From assembly GCA_002441205.1 (NCBI GenBank), contig DJVN01000302.1:6096-11615 (forward strand): 5,520 nucleotides of DNA. Direction: 5' to 3'. This stretch comes from Syntrophaceae bacterium UBA6255 (GTDB lineage Bacteria > Desulfobacterota > Syntrophia > Syntrophales > Smithellaceae). Shown piece after piece: positions 1 to 5,115 of the stretch. The translations under genes were made by a program, and so were the position numbers. Within the stretch, counting starts at the first letter, position 1; the number at the start of each line of letters is the position of its first letter. The notes beneath the pieces were generated by a model. The model worked only from the letters and a program-made list of their open reading frames with translations, did not search any database and was not told the DNA's origin.

Positions 1-213
1 GCCCGATTCCAATTTTTCTTTGAGTTCTTGCAGAATATCATTAGCCGGAACATATTCCTTCCTTTCGGTTGTTTTATTGGTCGTTTTTCCCAGTTGACAA
101 TAAATGCAGTCATACGTGCAGGTTTTGTGCGGCACCAAATCAACGCCCAGAGATCTCCCAAGCCTTCGCGACGGCACAGGTCCATATAGATATTTATAGC
201 TTTTTTCATTCAT
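1..213 (-). CDS. Radical SAM protein, COG0731-like (N-terminal part; runs off left edge)
   Basis: Only the first 71 codons are in the window, and the frame stays open to base 1. The N-terminus reads YGPVPSRRLGRSLGVDLVP, a stretch typical of COG0731-like radical SAM proteins. It is followed by CTYDCIYC (residues 32-39), the CX3CX2C motif that binds the [4Fe-4S] cluster used to cleave S-adenosylmethionine; the C-terminal three quarters is missing. COG0731 includes wyosine-type tRNA enzymes, but most bacterial members have no assigned substrate, so the reaction is unknown. The ATG at 213..211 has a GGAG Shine-Dalgarno six bases upstream and follows the stop codon of the FmdB-type gene after one base, so it is the last visible gene of the tightly coupled run. 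Family is firm; function is open. Confidence 0.92.
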   Translation of the reverse strand, partial: MNEKSYKYLYGPVPSRRLGRSLGVDLVPHKTCTYDCIYCQLGKTTNKTTERKEYVPANDILQELKEKLESG

Positions 214-214
214 T

Positions 215-472
215 TTAGTCTCCACAGGGAGCTTGACCGCATCGCTGCTTTGCACCGCAACAGGTCGTTCCCGTTTCTTCAAATGAACAGCTTTTTGCGG
301 TATCGCGCATACTGACACCGGCTGACTTCATTATAAAACCACTGCCGCCGCTTATCAGCCGTTGTACTTCGCCCTTGCATTCGGGGCAGACCGATACAGG
401 CGAGTCATTTATGCCTTGCTGTTTTTCAAAACGCAGACCGCAACTGTTGCACTGATATTCATAAGTGGGCAT
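215..472 (-). CDS. FmdB-family zinc ribbon protein with extra C-terminal cysteines
   Basis: This 85-residue protein begins MPTYEYQCNSCG, the hallmark of the FmdB regulatory family. Cys pairs C8-x2-C11 and C29-x2-C32 form a single zinc ribbon. The ribbon is followed by GGSGF and a polar tail. The tail carries five more cysteines (C62, C71, C72, C78, C83), which could make a second metal site. FmdB proteins were named as putative regulators of formamidase/amidase genes, but most are of unknown role and many sit beside metal or cofactor genes, as here. Its ATG comes one base after the stop of the ATPase gene. An AAAGGA about ten bases upstream, inside the end of that gene, can serve as the ribosome binding site. 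It is presumably cytoplasmic, since no signal peptide is visible. Confidence 0.9.
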   Translation of the reverse strand: MPTYEYQCNSCGLRFEKQQGINDSPVSVCPECKGEVQRLISGGSGFIMKSAGVSMRDTAKSCSFEETGTTCCGAKQRCGQAPCGD

Positions 473-473
473 T

Positions 474-1322
474 TTACTTCAATCCTTTCTTTTTCAGTTC
501 AGTTATTTTCTCTATAAGGTTTTTAAAAATATTCTTGTATTGAGGAAGCGCATCCACCATCAGTATTCCCCTTGAATAATTCTCGGCAATTTGCCGGTCG
601 TCGGGAATTTCCATTAAAATCGGGATGCTTTCTTTTTTACAAAATTCATGAACACGGTCATCACCGCTGCCCACCCGATTGATGATTACTCCGAAAGGCA
701 GATTCAGTTCTCTGACCATGTCCACGGCCAGTTCAAGATCGTTCAGACCGAACGGTGTCGGCTCCGTAACCAGCAATACGACATCTGTTTCGCGGATGGC
801 CGCGATAACCGGGCAGGAGGTGCCGGGCGGTGCGTCGAGAATGGCTGCTGAACCTTCGGGTATGGCGTTTTTCACGGCACGAATGAGCGGAGGGGCAAGC
901 GCCACGCCTACATCCAGTCTTCCGGTTATCAGGGTGATATTATCCATTTCTGATGTTTCAATCACACCGATACGGCGGTCTTTCTCTGAAATGGCTTTGG
1001 TCGGGCAAACCAATGTGCATCCGCCGCAGCCGTGACACATTTCCGGAAAAACAAGTGGAGTTGTTCCAAATGTGACTATGGCTGAAAACTGACAAATTTT
1101 AGCGCACTCACCGCAACAGTTGCAGAGCTCTTCATTGACTTCCGGGACAGGGATCCCGATGACTTTTTCAGCGTGACCGGATGTTTTTAAAAATAAATGG
1201 GCGTTGGGTTCTTCCACGTCACAATCCGCCAGGACAATCTTATTTGTGAATACACGCGCCAGATTGACGCTGACAGTGGTTTTTCCGGTTCCCCCCTTGC
1301 CGGAGGCTACAGATATTTTCAT
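474..1322 (-). CDS. MinD/Mrp-type P-loop ATPase with inserted 2[4Fe-4S] ferredoxin domain (COG1149-like)
   Basis: This 282-residue protein starts with a deviant Walker A motif, GKGGTGKTT (residues 8-16), with the signature Lys9 of the MinD/NifH/Mrp class. VLADCDVEEPN follows (30-40), and LDAPPGTSCP (162-171) is the switch II/Walker B region. Between the nucleotide-binding elements lie two complete ferredoxin motifs: C67-x2-C70-x2-C73-x3-C77 and C96-x2-C99-x2-C102-x3-C106, each followed by a Pro or its equivalent. The layout matches the 'MinD superfamily ATPase with inserted ferredoxin domain', paralogues of which belong to the orange-protein (orp) locus of Desulfovibrio. Probable role: ATP-dependent handling of an Fe-S or mixed-metal cluster, or electron-coupled partner binding; no substrate is proven. 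The start overlaps the membrane protein stop by four bases (ATGA) and has GGAGA nine bases upstream. Many genomes carry two such ATPases in tandem; only one is in this window. Confidence 0.95.
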   Translation of the reverse strand: MKISVASGKGGTGKTTVSVNLARVFTNKIVLADCDVEEPNAHLFLKTSGHAEKVIGIPVPEVNEELCNCCGECAKICQFSAIVTFGTTPLVFPEMCHGCGGCTLVCPTKAISEKDRRIGVIETSEMDNITLITGRLDVGVALAPPLIRAVKNAIPEGSAAILDAPPGTSCPVIAAIRETDVVLLVTEPTPFGLNDLELAVDMVRELNLPFGVIINRVGSGDDRVHEFCKKESIPILMEIPDDRQIAENYSRGILMVDALPQYKNIFKNLIEKITELKKKGLK

Positions 1323-1933
1323 ACGGCAGTATCTCCTGTTTTTTTAATCCAAAGAAGCGGGAAAACGATGTCGCTGGTGCAGCAGGGAATCCAAACCGCG
1401 AGGAATAAAAACGCTGCGATCAGTATGGTGGTGAAGACATCAACGGACGTACCCAGCGCCATTAAAACGTGAAACAAGGAAGCCCATGTACTCAGAAGCA
1501 CATGTCCCGCGTGGGGAATTTTGGTATGTGATATGATGTAGCCCAGAGCGATACCGGTAAGCGCGAGGGGATTTACCAGCCACCATTTTTCGATGAATCC
1601 CAAATGAACACCGCGGTGAGGTAACTCAAGCAACCATTCGCCGATATACGGAATCAGCGAATCACTTAATGTCGCGATTCCGATGGATCCGATATAACCG
1701 ACAAGGATTGTTTTGAAAATTCCTTCATCGGAATGTATTCGGTACATGGCGGTTGTAACCAAAGCGCTTACCAGCACGTGCAAAGGATGCATCGTCCAGA
1801 ATAATGCGGAAGAGAATTCCTTGGGAATCTGGAATTGAATGAAAGCCGCCATAATGACAATGCCCGTCACGGTGCCAAACATTGTGAAAGGCGCATGTAG
1901 TTTAAGTTCAGTTGCGATGATACCAGCTTTCAT
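1319..1933 (-). CDS. Unknown multi-pass membrane protein, His-rich, about six helices
   Basis: I do not recognise a named family. The 204 residues form about six hydrophobic segments (roughly 16-36, 49-64, 73-97, 118-135, 143-161, 165-186), so it is an inner-membrane protein without a cleaved signal peptide. Ten histidines are spread through helix ends and loops (H13, H49, H52, H67, H106, H110, H136, H141, H144, H155). A vicinal Cys pair (C184, C185) sits in WIPCCTSD near the last helix. Such residues could bind a metal ion, but that is inference. The start codon shares one base with the DUF89 stop (TGATG) and has GGAG seven bases upstream. The stop overlaps the ATPase start (ATGA). This tight position between two cofactor-type genes suggests a linked job, for example transport or membrane anchoring. 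Confidence 0.85.
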   Translation of the reverse strand: MKAGIIATELKLHAPFTMFGTVTGIVIMAAFIQFQIPKEFSSALFWTMHPLHVLVSALVTTAMYRIHSDEGIFKTILVGYIGSIGIATLSDSLIPYIGEWLLELPHRGVHLGFIEKWWLVNPLALTGIALGYIISHTKIPHAGHVLLSTWASLFHVLMALGTSVDVFTTILIAAFLFLAVWIPCCTSDIVFPLLWIKKTGDTAV

Positions 1934-2814
1934 CAGGCATCTCCGGAAGAAGAATGAGTGGCTGTAAAATTATTTGTGGCCACGTAAGTTCCTACACAAA
2001 ATCCCGAATGCAGACTAATGACAGGGCATTTGGTCCGAAACAGAAAAAAGATTTCACGCGGTTCATCGGACAGACTTTCAAAATTGCCCTGCCCTTTGGC
2101 GATAATCATATCGGCATTATCAAAGCAGCGGCGGAATTCATCCTTGCAATCGGGAAGAATCGTTCCCGGCGCGTCGGAGCCGTTATTTATGATTTCCGCG
2201 ATATCATCAATGCCTGCCGCCAGCGCGTCGGATATGGTCGCATCGTTGATAACCGGTGCCCCCCGCACGGCTAGGGTAACTTTGGCGCCGGATAACTGTT
2301 CAATGAGCAAACGGTCGAAAAATATTTCGCCGGCGTTGTCGGCAAGATACAAAATGGTTTGTGCTTCTGAGACGGCTTTCTTGAAAGCTTCAATATCACC
2401 AAATATGGGTTGCATGAATGCTTTTTGAAGCTCCTCGTAAATTTCACCGTAGCCAATATTATTTTTTGCTCCCAGATCGATGATATTGCCTGTGATAGCA
2501 TAGCGCACTGCCATGGTTAAGGGATCAGATGATGACGCGATATGTTTACGTATAGCAGGAATCAGCGCTGCCGCCATTTCATTTTGTCTGTTTTTAGACT
2601 CACGATAAGGATCGTCGGTCGGCAAAAGTTCACGGAGGCGCCGATGAATCATCTGTGCAGCGGCAGGCGGTGTCTGATTGAAATCAACATCACCGAGCCA
2701 TTGTAATACATGATGCATGAGATTTTTCCGGTCTTCGTCAGAAAAAACGGACATTTTGACCGCATCTGCCGCCTGACGAACAAAACAGGGTATACAATCC
2801 AGAGATATCTTCAC
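1933..2814 (-). CDS. DUF89 / ARMT1-like metal-dependent phosphatase family protein
   Basis: This 293-residue protein has the N-terminal signature of bacterial/archaeal AF1104-like DUF89 proteins, LDCIPCFVRQA with C7-x2-C10. The family's active-site elements follow: DNAGE (D159, N160, E163), RGAPVINDAT with N190 and D191, D196, and KGQGNFES (240-247). DUF89 proteins are Mn/Ni/Co-dependent phosphatases proposed to remove damaged or overflow phosphometabolites; the substrate of this subgroup is not known. Length is normal. The start is GTG (2814..2812), two bases after the TsaA-like stop, with GAGG nine bases upstream. MKISLDC aligns with family N-termini, which supports this start. The stop overlaps the membrane-protein start by one base. 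It is cytoplasmic. Inside a cofactor cluster it may police a phosphorylated precursor, but this is inference. Confidence 0.93.
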   Translation of the reverse strand: MKISLDCIPCFVRQAADAVKMSVFSDEDRKNLMHHVLQWLGDVDFNQTPPAAAQMIHRRLRELLPTDDPYRESKNRQNEMAAALIPAIRKHIASSSDPLTMAVRYAITGNIIDLGAKNNIGYGEIYEELQKAFMQPIFGDIEAFKKAVSEAQTILYLADNAGEIFFDRLLIEQLSGAKVTLAVRGAPVINDATISDALAAGIDDIAEIINNGSDAPGTILPDCKDEFRRCFDNADMIIAKGQGNFESLSDEPREIFFLFRTKCPVISLHSGFCVGTYVATNNFTATHSSSGDA

Positions 2815-2816
2815 TT

Positions 2817-3302
2817 TCAGTAACCTCGCTTTCCTCGTTTCTCTGCTGTTTTATGATCAACGTCATCCTGCCAGCCGTTTTTCTTCACATTGTGAAGATC
2901 AAATTTGGCCGTGTAGGGCTTGATATCCAGCAGCGGTGTTCCGTCCAGAATATCCAAGCCATCGACATAAAGAATGCGGCCTTCAATCCGGATAAGTTCA
3001 ACAACGCTAAGCCCTATAGAATTAGGACGGCCCGGGGCGCGTACCGCGAATATTCCTCGCTCTACATCCTGAAGAAAAGGTTTTACTTTAAGCTTTACAG
3101 GCGGTGCCTGATTGAAATGATAAATCAGGTAAATGTGCGAAAATTCATCCAGGTCGCACAAACCGTCTTGAAATTCTTCAAAAACTTCAACGCGCCCCTT
3201 GCAACCGCGGGCGTAAACAGGCTGAATGGGTGTTTTCTCGGCGATCGTATGTTCACTGTGGATGATTCCGATCGGCCGGTAAACAATTTGCTGATTATTC
3301 AT
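2817..3302 (-). CDS. TsaA/TrmO-family protein, short single-domain form
   Basis: This 161-residue protein carries the TsaA/TrmO beta-barrel fold signatures: RPIGIIHSE (9-17), KGRVEVFEEF (35-44), LDEFSHIYLIYHF (51-63), GIFAVRAPGRPNSIGLSVVEL (83-103, the strongest motif) and LDILDGTPLLDIKPY (116-130). E. coli TrmO (about 235 residues) uses S-adenosylmethionine to N6-methylate t6A37 in tRNA and has an extra C-terminal domain. Here only the barrel and a short basic tail are present, as in many archaeal and anaerobe homologues, so the tRNA role should not be assumed. The ATG overlaps the NifX-like stop by four bases (ATGA). No strong Shine-Dalgarno is visible, so translation probably depends on coupling to the upstream gene. 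SAM use fits an operon that also carries a radical SAM gene, but any link is inference. Confidence 0.9.
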   Translation of the reverse strand: MNNQQIVYRPIGIIHSEHTIAEKTPIQPVYARGCKGRVEVFEEFQDGLCDLDEFSHIYLIYHFNQAPPVKLKVKPFLQDVERGIFAVRAPGRPNSIGLSVVELIRIEGRILYVDGLDILDGTPLLDIKPYTAKFDLHNVKKNGWQDDVDHKTAEKRGKRGY

Positions 3303-3664
3303 ACCCAGTGTCCATTTACATCGGCGGCCGAGGCATCGGTCAACTTGCCTTGGCGATATTGTTCAATGGCTTCTGCCACAGTTGCGACAGCGGTAGTGTT
3401 ATAAATTTTTATTTTTGCCGCCTGCAGGACGCGAAACGCATTAGGACCGCAATGTCCGGTTATTACTGCTTTAACACCCAACTGTGCGACATTTTGTGCA
3501 GATTGAATTCCCGCGCCCTGCGCCGCATTGAGATTCTGTGCATTATCTACCACCTCGAAGGTATTGGTATCCATGTCGTAGATAACAAATTTCGGCGCAC
3601 GTCCAAAACGACTGTCCAGCGGAGCGTTCAGATCACTGCCTGAAGTTGTAATTGCGATTTTCAT
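3299..3664 (-). CDS. NifX/NifB-C/MTH1175-like (orange-protein type) cofactor-binding protein
   Basis: The 121-residue product, MKIAITTSGSDLNAPLDSRF onward, is a stand-alone dinitrogenase iron-molybdenum cofactor-type domain. It has the conserved RFGR (19-22), the NAAQGAG turn (46-52), VITGHCGPNAF (67-77, with H71 and C72) and the C-terminal AEAIEQYRQGKL helix. Relatives bind or carry metal clusters: NifX/NafY bind FeMo-co precursors, and the Desulfovibrio orange protein holds a Mo-Cu sulfide cluster. Which cluster this one binds cannot be read from sequence. An ATG eight codons earlier in the same frame is possible (3688). The 3664 start is preferred because an ACAGGAGA Shine-Dalgarno lies seven bases before it and the family N-terminus is MKIA. 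It follows a tandem two-hairpin leader and opens the tightly coupled seven-gene run. Confidence 0.93.
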   Translation of the reverse strand: MKIAITTSGSDLNAPLDSRFGRAPKFVIYDMDTNTFEVVDNAQNLNAAQGAGIQSAQNVAQLGVKAVITGHCGPNAFRVLQAAKIKIYNTTAVATVAEAIEQYRQGKLTDASAADVNGHWV

Positions 3665-3688
3665 TCTCGTTTCTCCTGTTTTAATCAT
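3662..3688 (-). promoter_or_regulatory. Start region and ribosome binding site of the NifX-like gene
   Basis: On the minus strand this region reads ATG ATT AAA ACA GGA GAA ACG AGA ATG. The outer ATG (3688) would add eight residues. The Shine-Dalgarno AGGAGA sits inside those codons at correct distance for the inner ATG (3664). No comparable site precedes the outer one; only the CAACAATTT tail of the hairpin element does. The inner start is therefore chosen. Confidence 0.85.
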
Positions 3689-3691
3689 AAA

Positions 3692-3760
3692 TTGTTGCGG
3701 TGACGGCGTAAAGCGGCGACTTACACGCCATCACCGCGTGGCATGAATACAATCCATGCC
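3692..3760 (-). repeat. Two-hairpin RNA-like element, copy next to the NifX-like gene
   Basis: Read on the minus strand, hairpin 1 is GGCATGGA-TTGTA-TTCATGCC (3760..3740), with eight pairs including one G-U. Hairpin 2 has arms GCGGTGATGGCGT (3737..3725) and ACGCCGTCACCGC (3709..3697), thirteen pairs. It ends in CAACAA (3697..3692), 27 bases before the NifX-like ATG. Compared with the other copy, the fifth pair of hairpin 2 changes from C-G to U-A (both sides altered) and the ninth from G-U to G-C. The loops differ strongly while the arms are kept. Confidence 0.8.
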
Positions 3761-3768
3761 TATGTATG

Positions 3769-3807
3769 TTATCCCACCGGTTGGAAATTATTTTTCTGCT
3801 TTTGCAT
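3769..3807 (-). other. 12-codon ORF with Shine-Dalgarno between the two hairpin elements (leader peptide or remnant)
   Basis: The minus strand reads AAAGGGAAATT then ATG, encoding MQKQKNNFQPVG and a TAA stop. The ribosome binding site and spacing are normal. The position after the upstream hairpin element mirrors that of the NifX-like start after the downstream element. It may be a leader peptide or the stub of a lost gene. The first bases (CAAAAGCAGAAAAATA) also resemble the end of the DUF5320 gene (CAAAAGTGCAGAAAAAATAG), which would fit an old tandem duplication, though A-rich sequence makes that weak. There is no proof of translation. Confidence 0.3.
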
Positions 3808-3831
3808 AATTTCCCTTTCTTAAAATTTCAC

Positions 3832-3901
3832 TTGTTGCGGCGACAGCGCGAAAAGCTTGAGAACCACGCCATCGCCGCAGTGCATGGATAAGCTCCATGC
3901 C
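3832..3901 (-). repeat. Two-hairpin RNA-like element, upstream copy
   Basis: Read on the minus strand, hairpin 1 is GCATGGA-GCTTA-TCCATGC (3900..3882), with seven pairs and a five-base loop. Hairpin 2 has arms GCGGCGATGGCG (3878..3867) and CGCTGTCGCCGC (3848..3837), twelve pairs including U-G and G-U, extended by a U-A pair outside. The element ends in CAACAA (3837..3832). It begins about 17 bases after the DUF5320 stop. Twenty-four bases beyond its end lies an ATG preceded by AAAGGG. The second copy downstream keeps the same design. Confidence 0.8.
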
Positions 3902-3918
3902 GGCTATGGCAGAAGAGG

Positions 3919-4239
3919 CTATTTTTTCTGCACTTTTGGACTCAATTCTTCCAGAAGTTTTTTAATGGCCTCCAGGTCTGTTTGCAATATTTTCGCTTGA
4001 TTATTAAGTGCCTGTTTCTCTGTTTCCGGGTCAGGATTGGGAGACGGTGCGGCCATACCGTCAAACCAGCATCGTCCCGGCGCGCCTGTGGCAAAGAAAC
4101 GCTTGCGGTAGCCAAAACCGCCGCCACGTCCTCCAACGTTATTCATATAACCGGGCACTCCAAAACCAGCACAATACCCGGCTCCCCCTCCAGTCATCGG
4201 TCCCATTCCCATGGGGCCTGTTGCATCTCCCCTTGGCAT
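3919..4239 (-). CDS. DUF5320 family protein, Gly/Met-rich N-terminus and C-terminal helix
   Basis: The 106-residue product starts MPRGDATGPMGMGPMTGGGA, the typical opening of DUF5320 proteins, then GYCAGFGVPGYMN. A Gly/Arg/aromatic-rich middle follows (36-57) with a second Cys (C57, GRCWF). A Pro-rich hinge (64-70) leads to an amphipathic helix (about 72-103) that could form a coiled coil for oligomerisation. The family has no known function; it is common in anaerobic bacteria and archaea next to NifX-like and MinD-type ATPase genes, which agrees with the context here. A GAGGG Shine-Dalgarno lies eight bases before the ATG, and the gap to the upstream ribbon gene is 23 bases. There is no signal peptide, so it is presumably cytoplasmic. 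Family assignment is good; role unknown. Confidence 0.87.
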   Translation of the reverse strand: MPRGDATGPMGMGPMTGGGAGYCAGFGVPGYMNNVGGRGGGFGYRKRFFATGAPGRCWFDGMAAPSPNPDPETEKQALNNQAKILQTDLEAIKKLLEELSPKVQKK

Positions 4240-4262
4240 AATATCAACCCTCTTTTCTTAAT

Positions 4263-4496
4263 TTATTCTCTAATCATTGTTGTTCCGCACTGCGGACACT
4301 TCTTTTGTAAGCAGGGTACTCCGCGTTCGTGCGCTTCGCGATACCCGCATTTAGTACACACACAATTACCACCTACACCTGCCGCACGTGAACCGCCCAT
4401 GCGGCCTCCACCTTGGCCACGGCCCTGTCCCGTTCCTTGGCCTCCCGTACCTTGACCGCTACTCATCCCTCTACCACGACGATTGTTACTATTCAT
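4263..4496 (-). CDS. Small Gly-rich protein with C-terminal six-Cys ribbon (often labelled ferredoxin or zinc ribbon)
   Basis: This 77-residue protein has two parts. Residues 1-43 are low-complexity Gly/Gln/Arg with repeated GQGTGGQGTGQGRGQGGG-type sequence. Residues 44-77 hold C45-x-C47-x2-C50, then C62-x4-C67-x2-C70, followed by GTTMIRE. The C-terminal block resembles small anaerobe proteins that accompany NifX-like and MinD-type ATPase genes and are auto-annotated as ferredoxins. The spacing does not fit a standard [4Fe-4S] motif (CX2CX2CX3C), so a zinc ribbon or rubredoxin-like iron site is more likely. The start has AAAGGAG about seven bases upstream. It lies 31 bases after the arginine decarboxylase stop and 23 bases before DUF5320. 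The Gly-rich tail of this protein and that of DUF5320 may act together, which is inference. Confidence 0.83.
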   Translation of the reverse strand: MNSNNRRGRGMSSGQGTGGQGTGQGRGQGGGRMGGSRAAGVGGNCVCTKCGYREAHERGVPCLQKKCPQCGTTMIRE

Positions 4497-4527
4497 AAAA
4501 AATCTCCTTTATGACTGTTAAATTTCT

Positions 4528-5076
4528 TTAAAAAACAAAGACAGCCGCTGCCAGCACTGTTGTATATTTACCGCTTTTTAGCACGCTCGACTGCGTCGTA
4601 TTACGTGTGCCGACTATTTTGCCGCTAATCTTGAACAACTTCTTTTTTTCATCCCAACTTTCATCGACATTGAAATCAATGCCCAAAGTGGACACCAACA
4701 TGGCCGCCGCTAAATCTTCAGCGTAGTCGCCGGTTTGTCTTTCCGTGTAACCGAAGGCATGATGCTCGCTGATGTAACCGTAGGTTCTCTTATCAAAGGG
4801 AATCGCGCAACCGACAGATGCGGAAATCAAACGATGAGGCTCGTTACTGCAGCAACGACTCATCACGCAAAAGGTGATGGCGCCCGGTAAAAGTTTTTTC
4901 AAACCTTCCGTTCTGGAGATAACCTTGCAGTGAGGAGGTAAAATACTCGAAACCTGAACAAGATTGCATTTTTCGATACCGGCGTCGCGCAATGCCAGTT
5001 CAAAAGAATGAAGCTGCTCTTTGTGCGTGCCTACGCCTTTGGTGAAAAATAGTTTTTTAGGAATGTACTGATTCAA
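4528..5076 (-). CDS. Pyruvoyl-dependent arginine decarboxylase
   Basis: The 182-residue proenzyme belongs to the PvlArgDC family (Pfam 01862), which makes agmatine and CO2 from arginine. The self-cleavage site aligns with the Methanocaldococcus jannaschii VSSIMPP-type motif: here VSSILPP, so cleavage is expected between S43 and S44, turning S44 into the pyruvoyl cofactor. The beta chain would be residues 1-43, the alpha chain 44-182. Other family features are LPGAITFCVMS (63-73), SASVGCAIP (85-93) and the YGYISEHHAFG segment (99-109) with the likely catalytic Glu104. Length is normal (the family is about 160-190). The start is TTG (5076..5074); AGGAGG eight bases upstream fixes it, and no ATG is in frame before it. 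Agmatine could feed polyamine synthesis or acid response. Its link to the cofactor genes downstream is unclear. Confidence 0.93.
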   Translation of the reverse strand: MNQYIPKKLFFTKGVGTHKEQLHSFELALRDAGIEKCNLVQVSSILPPHCKVISRTEGLKKLLPGAITFCVMSRCCSNEPHRLISASVGCAIPFDKRTYGYISEHHAFGYTERQTGDYAEDLAAAMLVSTLGIDFNVDESWDEKKKLFKISGKIVGTRNTTQSSVLKSGKYTTVLAAAVFVF

Positions 5077-5091
5077 TGTATTTTCCTCCTT
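5074..5091 (-). promoter_or_regulatory. Ribosome binding site fixing a TTG start for arginine decarboxylase
   Basis: The minus strand reads AAAGGAGG then AAAATACA then TTG AAT CAG. The full-strength Shine-Dalgarno at eight bases points to TTG as the initiation codon. A strong site may compensate for the weak start codon. Confidence 0.8.
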
Positions 5092-5115
5092 TTGAAATGT
5101 CTCTGATGCGCCAAT

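Larger units (their letters stand above)
3665..3918 (-). other. 254-base non-coding stretch with tandem structured leader
   Basis: This is the only long gene-free stretch in the window, between the DUF5320 stop and the NifX-like start. It holds two diverged copies of a roughly 70-base element (3832-3901 and 3692-3760, offset about 140 bases) and a 12-codon ORF between them. No convincing -35/-10 pair is seen, and neither stem is followed by a U-run, so it is not a simple terminator. It could divide the transcript into an upstream and a downstream module by processing or regulated translation; this is inference. Confidence 0.75.

Noticed and set aside
2271..2501. A 76-codon minus-strand frame inside the DUF89 gene
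   Set aside because: It overlaps the conserved DUF89 active-site region in another frame and resembles no known protein.
2853..3404. A 183-codon plus-strand open frame
   Set aside because: It lies antisense across the well-recognised TsaA-like and NifX-like genes, has no family-like sequence, and is best explained as a shadow of their codon use.
3761..3830. A sigma-70 promoter between the two hairpin copies
   Set aside because: AT-rich patches are present, but no -35/-10 pair with acceptable match and 16-18 base spacing could be pointed out.
3692..3901. The two hairpin elements as CRISPR repeats or an IS end
   Set aside because: There are only two diverged copies about 140 bases apart, with no spacer-like regularity, no transposase and no target-site duplication visible.
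4380..4420. GC-rich inverted repeat GCCGCA...TGCGGC
   Set aside because: It falls in the Gly/Arg codons of the ribbon gene and is explained by codon composition.
3982..4455. A 157-codon plus-strand open frame
   Set aside because: It is antisense to DUF5320 and the Gly-rich ribbon gene. Its Pro/Arg/His-rich tail is just the complement of Gly codons.
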